Positions 1-12,542 of a DNA stretch of 64,000 nucleotides are shown in pieces. Made by a program: the position numbers and the translations under genes. Below the pieces are notes generated by a model that was not told the DNA's origin, ran no database searches, and saw only the letters and a list, made by a program, of their open reading frames with translations. Position 1 is the stretch's first letter. Every line of letters begins with the position of its first letter. This DNA is from Desarmillaria ectypa (lineage: Eukaryota > Basidiomycota > Agaricomycetes > Agaricales > Physalacriaceae), in NCBI GenBank assembly GCA_030407005.1, contig JAUDYN010000005.1:2728001-2792000 (forward strand). Reading direction: 5' to 3'.

Positions 1-3000
1 GCCCTGTTCTTTTTGGACACTTTCCTGTGGTACATTATCTGGAATACTGTGTTCAGCATCGGACGGTCGTTCTCGCTTGGTCTTTCTATCTGGACACCTT
101 GGAAGGACATTTACACTCGGCTGCCAAAGCGTATCTACGCCAAGCTTTTGGCGACCGGCGACATGGAAGTCAAATATAAACCCAAGGTAAGTTTACATGT
201 TTTCTAATGCGGGCGGTGAATTGAATTCTTGTAGGTGTTGGTCTCCCAAATTTGGAATGCCATCATCATCTCCATGTATCGAGAGCATCTTCTGTCTATT
301 GATCACGTACAGAAACTGCTCTACCACCAAGTCGATGGTGGTCCGGGCGCAAACGGTCGACGCAGTTTACGGGCACCTCCCTTCTTCATCTCGCAGAACG
401 ACAAAGGTTTCAAGGGTGAATTCTTCCCGAAGGGCAGCGAGGCAGAACGACGTATTTCGTTCTTTGCGCAGTCGCTGACGACAGCCATGCCGGAGCCTCT
501 GCCTGTGGATGCTATGCCTACGTTCACGGTTCTCACGCCACATTATAGCGAAAAGGTGGGTTTTGAATTGAATGTTGAATACTCCGAAATGACGTTATTC
601 CTCTGCGCAGATTCTGCTTTCGCTTCGAGAGATCATTCGTGAGGAGGACAAGAATACCCGCGTCACACTTTTGGAGTATTTGAAGCAGCTCCACCCAATA
701 GAATGGGAGAACTTCGTCAAGGATACAAAGATCCTGGCTGAAGAATCGGCTACGTTTAACGGCACGAATCCATTCGGAGATAACGAGAAGGCGCAGTCGA
801 AGACGGATGATCTTCCATTCTATTTCATCGGTTTCAAGAGCGCCGCGCCGGAGTTTACTCTTCGAACACGTATTTGGGCATCCCTTCGTGCTCAGACCTT
901 GTACCGCACAGTCTCCGGTATGATGAACTACTCGAAAGCCATCAAACTTCTGTACCGTGTTGAGAACCCTGAAGTCGTTCAAATGTTCGGCGGAAATACA
1001 GACAAACTTGAACGCGAGCTCGAGCGCATGGCTCGCCGCAAGTTCAAGTTCGTAGTATCAATGCAGAGGTACTCGAAGTTCAACAAGGAGGAGCAGGAGA
1101 ACGCGGAGTTCTTGTTGCGCGCATATCCAGACCTGCAGATCGCATACCTCGAGGAAGAGCCGCCTAGGAAAGAGAGTAGCGATCCTAGGATTTTCTCGGC
1201 GCTCATCGACGGACATAGCGAGTTCATCCCTGAGACTGGCCGACGCAAACCGAAGTTCCGTATTGAGCTCCCTGGGAACCCCATCTTGGGTGATGGCAAG
1301 TCCGACAACCAGAATCATGCTATCATCTTCTACCGTGGAGAGTACCTACAGCTGATCGATGCCAACCAGGACAATTATCTTGAGGAGTGCTTGAAGATTC
1401 GGAACGTCTTGTCTGAGTTCGAAGAGTACAATATTTCGACTCAGAGCCCTTATGCTCATTGGGGTCACAAGGAGTTCAAGCGTTCTCCCGTAGCTATTGT
1501 TGGTGCCCGCGAGTATATCTTCTCGGAGAATATTGGTATCCTCGGTGATCTTGCAGCCGGAAAGGAGCAGACGTTCGGTACACTTTCGGCACGGTCCATG
1601 GCCTGGATTGGTGGCAAGCTGCACTACGGCCATCCTGACTTTCTGAACGCGTTGTTCATGAACACTCGTGGGGGTGTCTCAAAGGCACAGAAAGGCCTAC
1701 ACCTGAACGAGGACATTTATGCTGGTATGAACGCTTTCGGTCGTGGCGCCAGGATCAAGCACACGGAGTACTTCCAGTGCGGCAAGGGTAGAGATCTTGG
1801 GTTCGGCACGATTCTGAACTTCCAGACTAAGATTGGAACGGGTATGGGTGAACAGATGTTGAGTCGGGAGTATTATTATCTGGGCACTCAGCTTCCCATC
1901 GATCGGTTCCTCACATTCTACTACGGTCATCCTGGGTTCCACATCAACAACATGCTGGTCATCTTGTCGGTGCAGTTGTTCATCGTAACCAGTAAGTTCA
2001 ATTTGTCTGCCTCTCTAGATTCAGAACTCAGCGAGATTCTCCAGTGGTGTTTTTGGGTACATTGAACTCCAGTGTTACTATCTGTCGGTACACGGAAGAT
2101 GGGCAATTCATCGGCGGACAGGCTGGATGCTACAATTTGGATCCAGTTTTCGACTGGATCAAGCGTTGCATCCTCAGCATCTTCCTAGTGTTCATGATCG
2201 CGTTCTTACCCCTCTTCTTACAAGGTATGCTTATTTCCGTCCATTGAACGACATAATATAACGCTCATTTTTGCAGAACTGGTTGAACGTGGAACATGGA
2301 AAGCCATCTTCCGTTTGGCAAAGCAATTCGGTTCATTGTCGCCCGTGTTCGAGATCTTCTCCACCCAGATCTATACTCATTCCATCTTGAGTAACTTGAC
2401 TTTCGGTGGGGCGCGTTACATTGCTACTGGACGTGGCTTTGCCACTAGCAGGATATATTTCAACATCCTGTTTTCTCGATTCGCCGGTCCTAGCATCTAC
2501 CTTGGCATGCGAACGTTGGTCATGTTGCTTTATGTCACTCTGTCACTCTGGACACCATACCTGATCTACTTCTGGATTTCCATTGTCGCTCTTTGTGTTG
2601 CTCCATTCTTGTTCAACCCCCATCAGTTTGTCTTTTCCGATTTCATAATAGATTACAGGTAACCTGACAGTTATTCCCATCCTCGAAGTTTTCTGACCAT
2701 GTATCACAGGGAATTCTTGCGATGGATGTCAAGGGGTAACTCTCGATCTCACAACAACTCGTGGATTGGATATTGCAGACTTTCGCGAACGATGATCACT
2801 GGCTACAAGAAGAAGAAACTTGGGCACCCGTCTGAGAAGCTTTCCGGTGACGTACCGCGTGCAAGCTGGCACGCTGTCATATTCTCAGAGGTTATCTTCC
2901 CTGTGGTGATGGCTATTCTCTTCACCATCGCGTACACATTCGTGAAGTCGTTCCCTGTGAACGGCGACACGCCACCCAGCCCCCTCGTACGGATTGCAGT

Positions 3001-3899
3001 CATTTCTTTGGGGCCCATTGTATGGAACGCAGCAATTTTGTTGACGCTATTCCTTATCAGTCTTTTCCTCGGACCTATGCTGGATCCGCTTTTCCCACTC
3101 TTCGGTTCCGTCATGGCGTTTACAGCACATCTACTTGGCGCCGTTGGAATGGTTGGATTCTTCGAATTCTTGGTCAGTATCGCCTCATCCACGAATCATT
3201 TAGATACTGATGCTTCAATTACAGTGGTTCCTCGAACTATGGAATGTTTCACATGCAGTATTGGGTCTGATCACTGTCATATCGATCCAGCGCGCGGTTC
3301 ACAAGATTCTCATCTCTGTCTTCCTATCTCGAGAGTTCAAGCACGATGAGACCAACCGCGCGTGGTGGACTGGTCGGTGGTACGGTCGTGGCCTCGGTGC
3401 TCATGTCATGTCTCAACCGGCACGAGAGTATATCGTGAAAATCATCGAACTATCTCTTTGGAGTTCTGATTTGATCATCGGACATATTCTGCTGTTCATG
3501 TTGACCCCGCCTATACTGGTTCCTTACTTCGATCGATTCCATGCAACAATACTATGTATGCTTTTCTTTCTTCTTCCAGCTCTTGATGTTCTGACAGGTT
3601 TTTCAGTCTGGCTACGTCCCTCAAAACAAATCCGCGCGCCCTTGTATTCTATAAAACAGAAAAGACAGCGTCGCTGGATCGTGCGTGCTACTAGTTTTTT
3701 TACTTTATAGATCTGACTAACTTGTTCTCAGATAATAAAATACGGGACAATATACGTCGCTGTTATCGCTCTATTCGTGTTACTAATTGCTCTTCGTAAG
3801 TTCCTTTTGGTTTCATGGTGAACATTCTCTGAAATATTTTCAGCCGCTGTTTTCCGCACGACCCTCAAATTCGATTGTTCCGTATGCAACAGCCTATAA
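1..3899 (+). CDS. FKS1: 1,3-beta-glucan synthase catalytic subunit (FKS family), 5' end outside window
   Basis: Polymerises UDP-glucose into cell-wall beta-1,3-glucan at the plasma membrane; target of echinocandins. Ten exons: 1-186, 235-555, 611-1991, 2045-2224, 2277-2658, 2710-3172, 3225-3555, 3607-3680, 3732-3795, 3844-3899. They sum to 1146 codons including the stop and join in frame throughout. The reading is open from base 1, so the N-terminal third lies upstream. Family signatures seen: [10 protein letters not shown] at the very start, [84 protein letters not shown] and [18 protein letters not shown]. Several hydrophobic segments follow residue 650 of the visible part, as expected for the C-terminal membrane block. 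No frame disruption was seen. Intron phases put split codons at conserved residues, which supports the model. Identification is very secure; exact splice sites are inferred. Confidence 0.97.
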
Positions 3900-6197
3900 C
3901 AGGACTACGATTTCTTCACGATTCTTAGACTCTCTGCACTGTATTGTGTTATTTTGATTTCTCTGTCACGATTTCATTAGTGCTGGGGTACTCTCATGGA
4001 CTACTTCCAAGGCTGTCTCGCACAGCACGCCGTGGATAATTTTATCACAAGGACATTTAGTGTAAGACTACCAATACCAATTCTATCATATTGTTGTCTA
4101 CGGTTTCGTCATGTTCCGAGCAAGTTCCCAGAGTAATGAATATTCATTTAAGCTTCATACACGAACACAGTCGAGATTAAGGCTTATATTGTGAGGATAA
4201 TATTTGCGCTTCTGGTCATCGATAAGCTATTGACAGAACTTCCCTAGATGCCAATCATCTTGGCACCGACGAGACTCAGACCCTGCAGTTACTGACGAGT
4301 GTCCGCCACTTTTGACATCGCTCTGGCTGGCCCGCTTTATAGGAAACATCTTTTCTACGACAGGTTGATAATTCGCGGTTCTGGTATACTTGAAGATATT
4401 TTAAGACTTGAGAATCTATTTTGACAACTGTTGTGTATTATATGAGTGTAAAAAAAGGCGTTTCCGGCCGCAACGGTACGTGGTGCAACCAAGGTACGAA
4501 CAAGAGTCCAACAGTGTCTTCTAGGTTTGCGCCAAAAGCGACGCACCATGGGCTTTTTTACTGAATATCTAAATAGGAAAGCATCAATAATCATTGGAAC
4601 TCAGAATATCTAGCTTCTGACATTCTATTTAAGACTGCATACCTATAATATGCTCTACATTATTAGAGCATCGACGTTTCGATTAGGTCTCTAGGCGGAT
4701 AGCAGTGTCGAGACGAGTCTGGGTGCGTTTCAACCTCTAATGACTCCCATCATTTCTCTTCTTCTAACGGAGGAACAAGGCCATTGCGAACAAGGTTTCA
4801 GTGACCCTCGCATATGAGGGGCTGTGAAAGCGGGCCGTTCTGTGGTTGCTACATGGCGGCCGTGGGTTGGTAACTTTCCAATATCCAAGTGTGTGCCTGC
4901 TACCAAATCGACGTTACAAGGAACAGCATAGCGGGACGACAAACTGCATGAGTCATGTCGAATTGAGTCGCACATTGACATCTTTCCCTGATGAATATCG
5001 TCATTCATGTTGGGGGATAGTACTGCATCTTTCGAATACGACTTACAAGCCTATGGTTGTAGCATACGAATCAGAGTACAATCTGAACGGTCTTTCCTTC
5101 TTCCCCGTCGGACTCGGAAGCGGCTGTTTGTATACGCATTTGTTGCAGCTGCTTCAAGGGGTCTTGCGCCGCTCGGAAAAAAGCAGGGCCAAGACGGATA
5201 TCAATCCGTCGGATTTCCAATCTGCATCAGGGACTGTAGTGTGTCGGCAACTCCTCCAGCTAGTAGTGCGTTTCCTTCAAGTCGTGTTTTTTTATCCCTA
5301 CTCGTTCATACTCACAGCCGCCCATCGATGGCAGGCTTTGAGTAAATCTTGATGTACACTAAAACGATCACGCGAGTGTTTATTTTCTCATCATCAGGAT
5401 TTTGTTGAGGGAGCAGCACCGCCTTCAAAATGTGCCCTCAGGGCCCCAGAAACAACCAACTGAAACGGTAGCTGTGTTTATTATAGTCGTTCAGCAAAAT
5501 ACCGTGAGTTCGTCATTATGTGCTAGTATTTCTCTCTTAAACTGAATGACTATCCGTTTCAATGCTGTCCTATTGTCTGCAACGAACTCGTGGTGTTCTC
5601 CAAATGTGGATCTCCCCGGTGATGAAGTTAAGGGTTCGGCTAAATTCAAACCACATTGAATTTCTGACAGGCTACAGGGGACGCATGATCCTTAGTATCC
5701 GTGATGCGCGTCGCCTCATTCAATCAGTTTCATCCCTTGGTGGTGAACTAGAAATCTGGTGCGAGAAAGCTCAGCGCATGGTCATAAAGTCAGTTGCCGT
5801 GTTCTAGTCGACATCCAAACATCAATATTCACGCCGAGTGGAGGCAAGTACAATCCTATGATCCATTTTTCTGATACGTTCATGCGGTGTATACCAAAAT
5901 GGTGCTCTAAAAGCACAAGGGGATTCGTTTCTACCTACAACGAGCTTTCTAGTGCACCAGAGCGTGATATCCCATCACCATAGTTTCGTGAATAAATAAG
6001 ATCATTTCCTTTGCAGGAAGCGGACCGGGATCATTGAGTGCTTGGACCTCATGGTTATTTGGAGCGTGTCTATAGAGCTTTTGGGGCCTGGCTTGGATTC
6101 GTTTGGAATATGGCTTCCAAAGCGGTATAAATAGTAAGATAACCAGCTGGACCTCCTTTCAGTGCATCTTGCGGTCGCCTCGACTCTCATTGCATAG
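3900..6197. other. Intergenic, no supported gene
   Basis: About 2.3 kb between the FKS stop and the thaumatin-like start. Several open frames of 80-170 codons occur on the + strand around 4846-5352, but they overlap each other, lack family motifs and offer no convincing splice continuation. The last 150 bases presumably hold the promoter of the gene starting at 6198. I see nothing else that can be named. Confidence 0.5.
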
Positions 6198-7694
6198 ATG
6201 AAGCTCTTTATTGCAACTGCTCTTGTCTTTGCCTCTAGCGCTTTGTCGCGTACATTTACTGTGTGTACCACGGCACCGTCATGCTTCGCATCTGCATAAC
6301 TGACGTACGAACAGGTGTACAATGGCTGTCCTTTCACTATCTGGTAAAATTCAAAGAATGATGCTCTATTGAATCCCTCGATTGTAATAAACACTCATTT
6401 CTAGGCCTGCTGTGAGTTCCGTCAATATCGCTATGATTCCGAGGCGAGACTGAATGTTCGTTGCAGATTTATACTGACTTAAACGTCGCTTCGAACGTAC
6501 CCAGCTACCCGACCGGGTTTGTTGTATATACCGGTGTCAATACTACATCTTGATTATATTTTTAGATGGGAAGCGGCTGCTTATACCGCAGTCTCCTTCT
6601 ATGTCCCGGACAACTGGAAGGCAGGCAGAATTTGGGTGATAATTACTGCTTTTCTCCAACAAGCCTGCGTTCTGAGACCGATGACTTTTTATCATAGGCG
6701 CGCAGGGATTGTGATTTCTCGACCAACCCGGGACCAAACTCATGTCTCAACGGAGGATGCAATGGCGGTCTCCAATGTGATCCGCATACCGGAACCGTAA
6801 GTCATAGACGTGTAATTTAAGCGACAGGATAAGCTTACACCTACGAAAGGGAGTACCACCCGCGACTGTCGCGGAATGGACCCTTCAAGGAGATGGCTGG
6901 CTTGATTATTATGATAGTATGCATACTATGCTCTGACTTCTTAATGCAGCTTGGTTGCTCATCATAACGGTATTCAGTATCCTTGGTTGACGGCTACAAC
7001 CTTCCTGCCAGAATTGACAACAACGTCGGCTGCGGTGTCGCATCCTGTTCCGTGGATCTGGGTCCCAACTGTTTGATTTCTTCCTTTACTTGTTGAGCAC
7101 CAATTGAATAAAGGTATAGGTCCTGCTGCATTGAAGGGACCCTTTGATTCTTCCGGATTTCCAGTCGGATGTAAATCAGCTTGTGTATGTCCATGCCATT
7201 AAATGTTCTAGCCGTGTATGTTATGGCTCATAATTATTGTTTCTTTTCAGGTAGCCAACTTGGATGGCAACCCAGGTCTGCTCAGCTATCAATCTATTAA
7301 ATGCTTCCTGATTTCTTTTTTTTTTTTTGCGAACAACAGCCAACTCGGCAAACTGCTGTTCTGGAAGCCACAACACCGCTGCTACTTGTCCTTCATCTGG
7401 TTCGTCCATTTTCAGTCCCCACCTTTCATGATAAACTGACAATGCTGCAGGTGTCGCATACTATAGCTACTTTAGTACGCAAGCCTTAGTACTAACCATC
7501 CCTCTTCTCACAACGTGTCGACAGAGAGCAACTGTCCTAACTCTTATGCTTATGCATTCGATGAGTCTAGCGGCACGGCCCTGTGGACTTGCAATTCTAA
7601 CTTGGCGGCGGACTACACGTATGTTACATTGGTCCATCCACTTTCATTTCCACTAACATAATGGTGTCTTAGATTGACCTTCTGCCCGCCTTGA
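6198..7694 (+). CDS. Thaumatin-like secreted protein
   Basis: Small secreted protein of the thaumatin/PR-5 family; in fungi such proteins bind or cut beta-1,3-glucan. Fourteen exons: 6198-6260, 6315-6343, 6405-6411, 6467-6516, 6566-6635, 6698-6796, 6850-6916, 6978-7070, 7120-7184, 7251-7275, 7340-7399, 7451-7474, 7525-7618, 7673-7694; 255 aa. The ATG opens a signal peptide (MKLFIATALVFASSALS) directly followed by RTFTVYNGCPFTIWPA. Further family motifs: WKAGRIWARRDCDF, CLNGGCNGGLQCD, GVPPATVAEWTLQGDG, NNVGCGVASCSVDLGPNC, LKGPFDSSGFPVGCKSAC, CPNSYAYAFDESSG and the final YTLTFCPP. The cysteines expected for the disulfide-rich fold are present. Exon 3 is a 7-nt microexon (codes the end of W plus P, A). 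No single open frame over about 30 codons exists, so simple ORF calling misses this gene completely. Confidence 0.9.
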
Positions 7695-8099
7695 TTAATT
7701 GAAAAATCATTAGTGTCGGAATTTTCAAATTTATGCGTTTGACCTCTTTCATACCTCATACCTCTTCTTAGTGTCTCACAATTTGAGTCACCTTCAAGTT
7801 GTGGTGCAATACAGTGGTTTTCGACAAAATCTTGTCTTGGAGTCTACCTCATCTTCTCAAGGGACATATAGTGGAAATTCTTCTGCTTTATAAGAGATCA
7901 TGATACGCAGTAGCCCTACTTTTGCAGTAGGAGGCTTCTGAGTGGAGAATACTGGATTTTTGACTACTGAGCTCCATAAATACTAGAGTATTCTACCAAA
8001 GCACCCAAAATTATCCTAGTATTATGCCAAAAATGATTACCAAAGGTTTGGGAATCCTCCGGCACAAGCTTGAAGTTGCAAATCCCAAGACATTCAACT
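7695..8099. other. Intergenic, nothing identified
   Basis: AT-rich stretch after the thaumatin-like gene. No open frame with recognisable content; presumably 3' UTR and spacer. Confidence 0.5.
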
Positions 8100-9007
8100 A
8101 GAAAATCGATTCGCAACCTAGGCAAAACCAATGGTGCGATATTTCCGACGATTTCCCGATGGAGATCTTAGAGATCTTAGTCAAGATATATGCGGTTCCA
8201 ATGTAGATGGCAGATGCATGCTCTCGAAGGACATTACGGAAATCGCACGAATATCGTCCAAGTTCTCTTCGATTTCTAGAAGCAGTGCTAAATGTTGGCT
8301 GTGTGTGGCAAAGCCTTTGGCACAACTATTGTGCCACATGACGTGGTTTCCCTTACTTCTTGTGTGGCGTCGTTGATGTTCGGTCAAATCGGCTTCAGTT
8401 CAAAGCTTTTCAACCACAGCCTGGACTCTTATTTTCCTTATTTTCCTCCCCCCTTCTCCCAGGTGGCGTGTTCACTTTATAACTCTCCTAATTATCGATT
8501 GTCCCGGATTAGGCGTATAACATAACCGTCAAGACACGAAGGGATATCAATAAATCGCTACATAACACGAGGCCTTCTTATCGTGTCTCTGATTTATCTA
8601 GGGTTTCAAAAAATTTAACGGCAGGTTTCCGTGAATGGGATATTGAAGGTACAAGCGCTAATAGGCAAGTCATTTACAATCGGGAGAAGCTCCGGTTCCT
8701 TCCTCATGTTGTCGAAAAGAACCCTCCTCCGGAGCTATGTGGGGTTACCAAGCATGTGAACGAGCTTCGTCTCAACAATTCAATGCCTCGGTTGCCTTGC
8801 GGCTCGATAGCATTTCTCACCCTGTGTTTCAAAGCGTCCAAGTGTTTGTTCTCTTTTCAGGCAGGACTTCCTGCATTTCTTCTAACACCACCGATTAGGT
8901 TTCTTCGTCTTGAAAATTTAACCATAATCTCCCGGACATCCGAAGACAGCGGTGGGCGGCTCAATGGGCCCTCGAAGGATGATGGTATAAGACGTGATAA
9001 TTGTTGA
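8100..9007 (+). pseudogene. Possible decayed F-box-type gene
   Basis: Short runs read like pieces of the agaricomycete F-box/leucine-rich family. From about 8159 one frame gives MEILEILVKIYAVPM, then a stop, then a stretch ending LEAVLNVGCVWQSLWHNYC, which is like an F-box followed by a tryptophan-containing loop. From about 8755 another frame gives HVNELRLNN and later PPIRFLRLENLTI. These pieces are in different frames, separated by stops, and no splice solution joins them. The intact F-box gene starts 120 bases downstream, so a decayed tandem neighbour is plausible. Evidence is motif-level only. Confidence 0.28.
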
Positions 9008-9129
9008 CTGTCTACTTTAGCTACTCCATAGCCTTACGTTGATGCACACTGTCCTTGGTAGGTGTCGCATCATGCATCAACGTCCAAGTGAAGACTAACC
9101 AATTTTGAACTCAGTGACTACTTTCAAGA

Positions 9130-10551
9130 ATGCTGGTGAAAGAGCTCTTTACCCTCTCCATTGACTCTTCGCCTAGCCTGCCCATCGACAAGCTTCCCAA
9201 CGAACTGTTGACGAAAATTTTCTTCCTGGCAGCAATGGAGACCAGGCACGACACTATACCAGCTCCTTTTATCGTCTCACAGATATGCCGCCGCTGGCGG
9301 AATGTCGCGTTGTCGACCGGTGACCTATGGAAATTCATCAGCTTCAACTTCCCATTATCATCTATTCAGTACCTTCGGGCAAACAGCATGCTGTCGAGGT
9401 CTTCTACATTCCCGCTCGATCTTTTAATGGATTTCCGTGATCCGTCTTGGGACTGGGAAGAAGAACCTCACGGTTTCACCTCCAGTGGCATGCGATCCGT
9501 CATCCGACTCCTTGAGCCGCATATTAACCGCCTACAAGACGTAGATATCCTTCTTGATACCTGGGCGCCAATGCACACCTTTTTATTGGAGACTCAAAGA
9601 CTCGACATAGCGTCATTACCAGCGCTAAAGCGACTGTCCCTTTCTCGTTGTAACGCCTATTTTTCTCTGAAAGGTCAGATATTCCAGCCCCAGCACTTAC
9701 GAGACCCTCTACCGTTATTCGGTGGGATCCCTCTACCGAGACTCAATCGCCTCTCCCTCGTCGGTGTTCACGTTGATTGGAGTGCCGCAGCGTCGTCCCT
9801 TGGTAATCTTACCAGCCTAGAGCTGAAATATCACGCCCCCGACGTCCTTCCTACATGGAGGGAATTTGTGGACCTTATAGCGGGGTCCCCTGATTTGCGC
9901 CACCTCTCGGTGATCGGGTCGTGTCCCTGTGGCGCAGCAGGATCGACCTTAATTTCAGCCCTGACGTTGTCTCATTTTGCTTTGGGATTCGTGGACGTGG
10001 ATGATGCCGTTCAGTTCGTCTCTAGTATGCATTTTCCGGCTTTGGAGAGCCTCTCGTTGGAGGATGTCAGCAACGCCTTGGATCCCATCCAGTTGATACA
10101 AGACGCGTCTGCCCTTCTGGAATGCTTCATCCGAATGACGAGTTCAACAATCCCACTGCATGGGCTTCGATCTCTGAAGCTTAACGAGATTAATGCTACC
10201 CAGGAGGCGCTGGATAGTTTCTTCTCAATCCTTTCTTCGGTGACGGAGATGGATTTGTCTGAGAGTATCCCTTTGGATGCTCTTGAGCCCAGTGTCGGTG
10301 TCGTTCCTTGCTCGTCACTTCGCACTCTACAATACCATTTTTATAATGATTCGGATTGGTCTGCAGTATGTTCTCTGGTCTATTCCAGACGTGAACTAGG
10401 CATTCCTTTGCACAATGTTCATGTTATCCTTCAACAAGAGCCCCGTAATATACAGCCTCTTTTACAGGCTGGTGTTCTCGTAACAATAGATACCAGTTCC
10501 GACTCAGAGGAAGACGAGAGTTCATGTTCGTTTGGGTCTCGTAGTCCTTAA
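9130..10551 (+). CDS. F-box-like protein, single exon
   Basis: Uninterrupted 473-codon reading frame. Residues about 18-65 form an F-box-like segment (LPIDKLPNELLTKIFFLA ... SQICRRWRNVALSTGDLWKFI), the usual N-terminal adaptor motif that contacts Skp1 in SCF ubiquitin ligases. The rest is leucine-rich and irregular (LPALKRLSLSRC, LPRLNRLSLVGVH, LTSLELKYH, FPALESLSLEDV, LHGLRSLKLNEI), consistent with divergent leucine-rich repeats that would bind a substrate. It ends in an acidic serine tail. The ATG at 9130 is the first in frame and lies just ahead of the F-box. Target unknown. The family is large and variable in mushroom genomes; four further loci or relics occur in this window. Confidence 0.85.
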   Translation: MLVKELFTLSIDSSPSLPIDKLPNELLTKIFFLAAMETRHDTIPAPFIVSQICRRWRNVALSTGDLWKFISFNFPLSSIQYLRANSMLSRSSTFPLDLLMDFRDPSWDWEEEPHGFTSSGMRSVIRLLEPHINRLQDVDILLDTWAPMHTFLLETQRLDIASLPALKRLSLSRCNAYFSLKGQIFQPQHLRDPLPLFGGIPLPRLNRLSLVGVHVDWSAAASSLGNLTSLELKYHAPDVLPTWREFVDLIAGSPDLRHLSVIGSCPCGAAGSTLISALTLSHFALGFVDVDDAVQFVSSMHFPALESLSLEDVSNALDPIQLIQDASALLECFIRMTSSTIPLHGLRSLKLNEINATQEALDSFFSILSSVTEMDLSESIPLDALEPSVGVVPCSSLRTLQYHFYNDSDWSAVCSLVYSRRELGIPLHNVHVILQQEPRNIQPLLQAGVLVTIDTSSDSEEDESSCSFGSRSP

Positions 10552-10626
10552 CTGCAGACTAAATGTATGAAATGCCATATCTATACAGGAATGCGTGATT
10601 ACAATATGTTACAAAGTCAGTCCGAA

Positions 10627-12542
10627 TCATAACAAAAGCCATTCAGTAAACGAAAACATGCTTTTCTTCCCAACACGAACACTCCCCTGAAACGGTAACC
10701 CATCTAGTTGTAGGTTATCATCTTCTGAAGGTAATCCCGGGACATCCACGCAGACAGCAACGGTTCCTACAAGACCAGCCAGCGCGCCGTCGGCGCCAAA
10801 TATAACCTGTGAAAGCGAATTAATAGTGCCTGTCTCACCCAAAAAAAGAGGACGTAGATACCTTGCTGACGAAATTGCTAAACTCCTTCTGTCGTCCAGG
10901 AAGTACCTCTAATGGCACTTCTTCTATCTTTGCGCTCACGGCAAAAGCACTACCTCCATCTTCGTCGCTTTCTGCTGGGACACACTTCGAATCCAGCCAT
11001 TCGTCGGGCTGTATGTGCGCAAACGCGTGGTCAGGTAGTGGGTCGGGGAGGACGGTGTTGCTCTGTAGCGGTTCTCCATCGAACACCAGCACATCAGGTA
11101 GAACGTGGCTTACGTCCAAGTTAATGTTCATACCCTTCGGCAGGACAACACGCGCAAAGACGGTGCCACTCGCGAGGAAAATACTCCCCCGAGGCTTGAT
11201 CTTCATGTCATGAATAGTGACATTGCGCAAAACCTTAGGTCGAGGTCGAGGTCCCGGAAATACGGCGTCCACCGATAGATTCGAAACCAAAGGTGTTGAG
11301 ATAGTTATTGGATTAGGTAGTGCAGAGAGGTACCGTGATAGAAAGGTGGAGAGAACGGAGGAAGAACCGGATGGTAGGGGAAGTACTGATCCTATCATGT
11401 GCAGAGTAATATTTGGGTGAGTCGTCGTAAATGATTCTGTTGTCACATTAGCAATTGAAACATCTGGGGGGAGGGATACGACAAATGGGAGGGGTGGCAA
11501 AGTGAAATTGAACGATGAAGGCGCCGGATTGATAATGGTTGCATAAGCTGCCAGAGTCAACTCGTCATTGACAGCCGTCACTGAAAAAGATTCAAGGGTT
11601 ATAAGATCTGCCAGGGGAGGAAATGGAACATTTCGACCAGGCTGGGGTAGCCCAGGTAGTCGAGGAACTAGCAGACATCAGAACAGGGCGAAGAACAGCG
11701 ACATATACGAACTCACTTATCAACCGTATGACGGCGCTGACATCTGTAAATTTACTGCGAAGATTATGCCTCCAACCGGTACCATTTAAGTCTCCCCCTT
11801 CAACGGCGACCTCTTTGATATCCATCTTCAGAACGAACGAGCCTTCTCTCCACGCCTCTTGTACGAAGGATTTTAGGACAGAGCCGTTAGTTGTTGGCTG
11901 AATGAATACAGTAGTGGAGATATGCTGAAGCCACGATAAGTCGTCAGGAGGATCAGTCGTTATGGCTATCTCCTGGGAAGGAATGGTGAGGGTTGCTAGT
12001 CGTTCATCCTGCTCGGAAATAACGTGTACAATGGACATACGGACCGAGATACGGTCCAACTTCCGGATCCCCCATCTACCTAGTGACTTCCAAAGGTCCT
12101 GCACTAGGTTATCCTGGTCGTCGCTGTTCACGCCAGCGATACCGCCCACATCCAGGCCTATTCTTCCCTCTATTTGAGCCCATATTCCACCGGTATCTGT
12201 CATATTGAGTACATCCACGCGACTTGGGCCCTCGAAAACCAGTCCATCGTTGATGATGGCATCGGGAGACAGGTCTGAGGCTCGCGGAGCGTAAGACCAT
12301 GCGAGCAATGCGAGGGCGACAACAGCGACAACACAAAGCAGAAAGGAGATAAAGAAAACATAAAGCAACTTATACAAGAGCGGTCGTCGAGACTGAGCAT
12401 GCGATAGCTCGATATTGGTCACGGATGAGGACAGGGAGCTCGAGGCAGGTGGAATTAAAGGCGTGCGTTCGGTGGGAGGCTCCACGGCTCTTCCTTTGCC
12501 CTTGTCAACAGGACGTCCATTGATGGAGGTATCGAGGCTCAT
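10627..12542 (-). CDS. Single-pass membrane protein with large lumenal region (Tag1/DUF3712-like)
   Basis: Three exons on the minus strand: 12542-11717, 11667-10862, 10806-10627; 603 aa. The N-terminus is basic and cytosolic-looking (DKGKGRAVEPPTERTPLIPP). One strong transmembrane helix follows at about residues 55-80 (LLYVFFISFLLCVVAVVALA). The remaining ~520 residues form a long beta-rich region with many N-glycosylation sites (NMT, NGS, NGT, NFT, NVT, NIT, NLS). This architecture, including the TPLI di-leucine-like stretch, resembles the fungal vacuolar Tag1/YLR173W family with DUF3712-type repeats; that assignment is from memory and moderate. The first intron (11668-11716) was placed so that the frame runs through IIPRLPGLPQPGRNV into the second exon. 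No disruption. Confidence 0.75.

Noticed and set aside
4846..5352. 168-codon open frame on +, with overlapping 112-codon frame
   Set aside because: No motif, no family resemblance, two overlapping frames of similar length and no plausible splicing; treated as chance.
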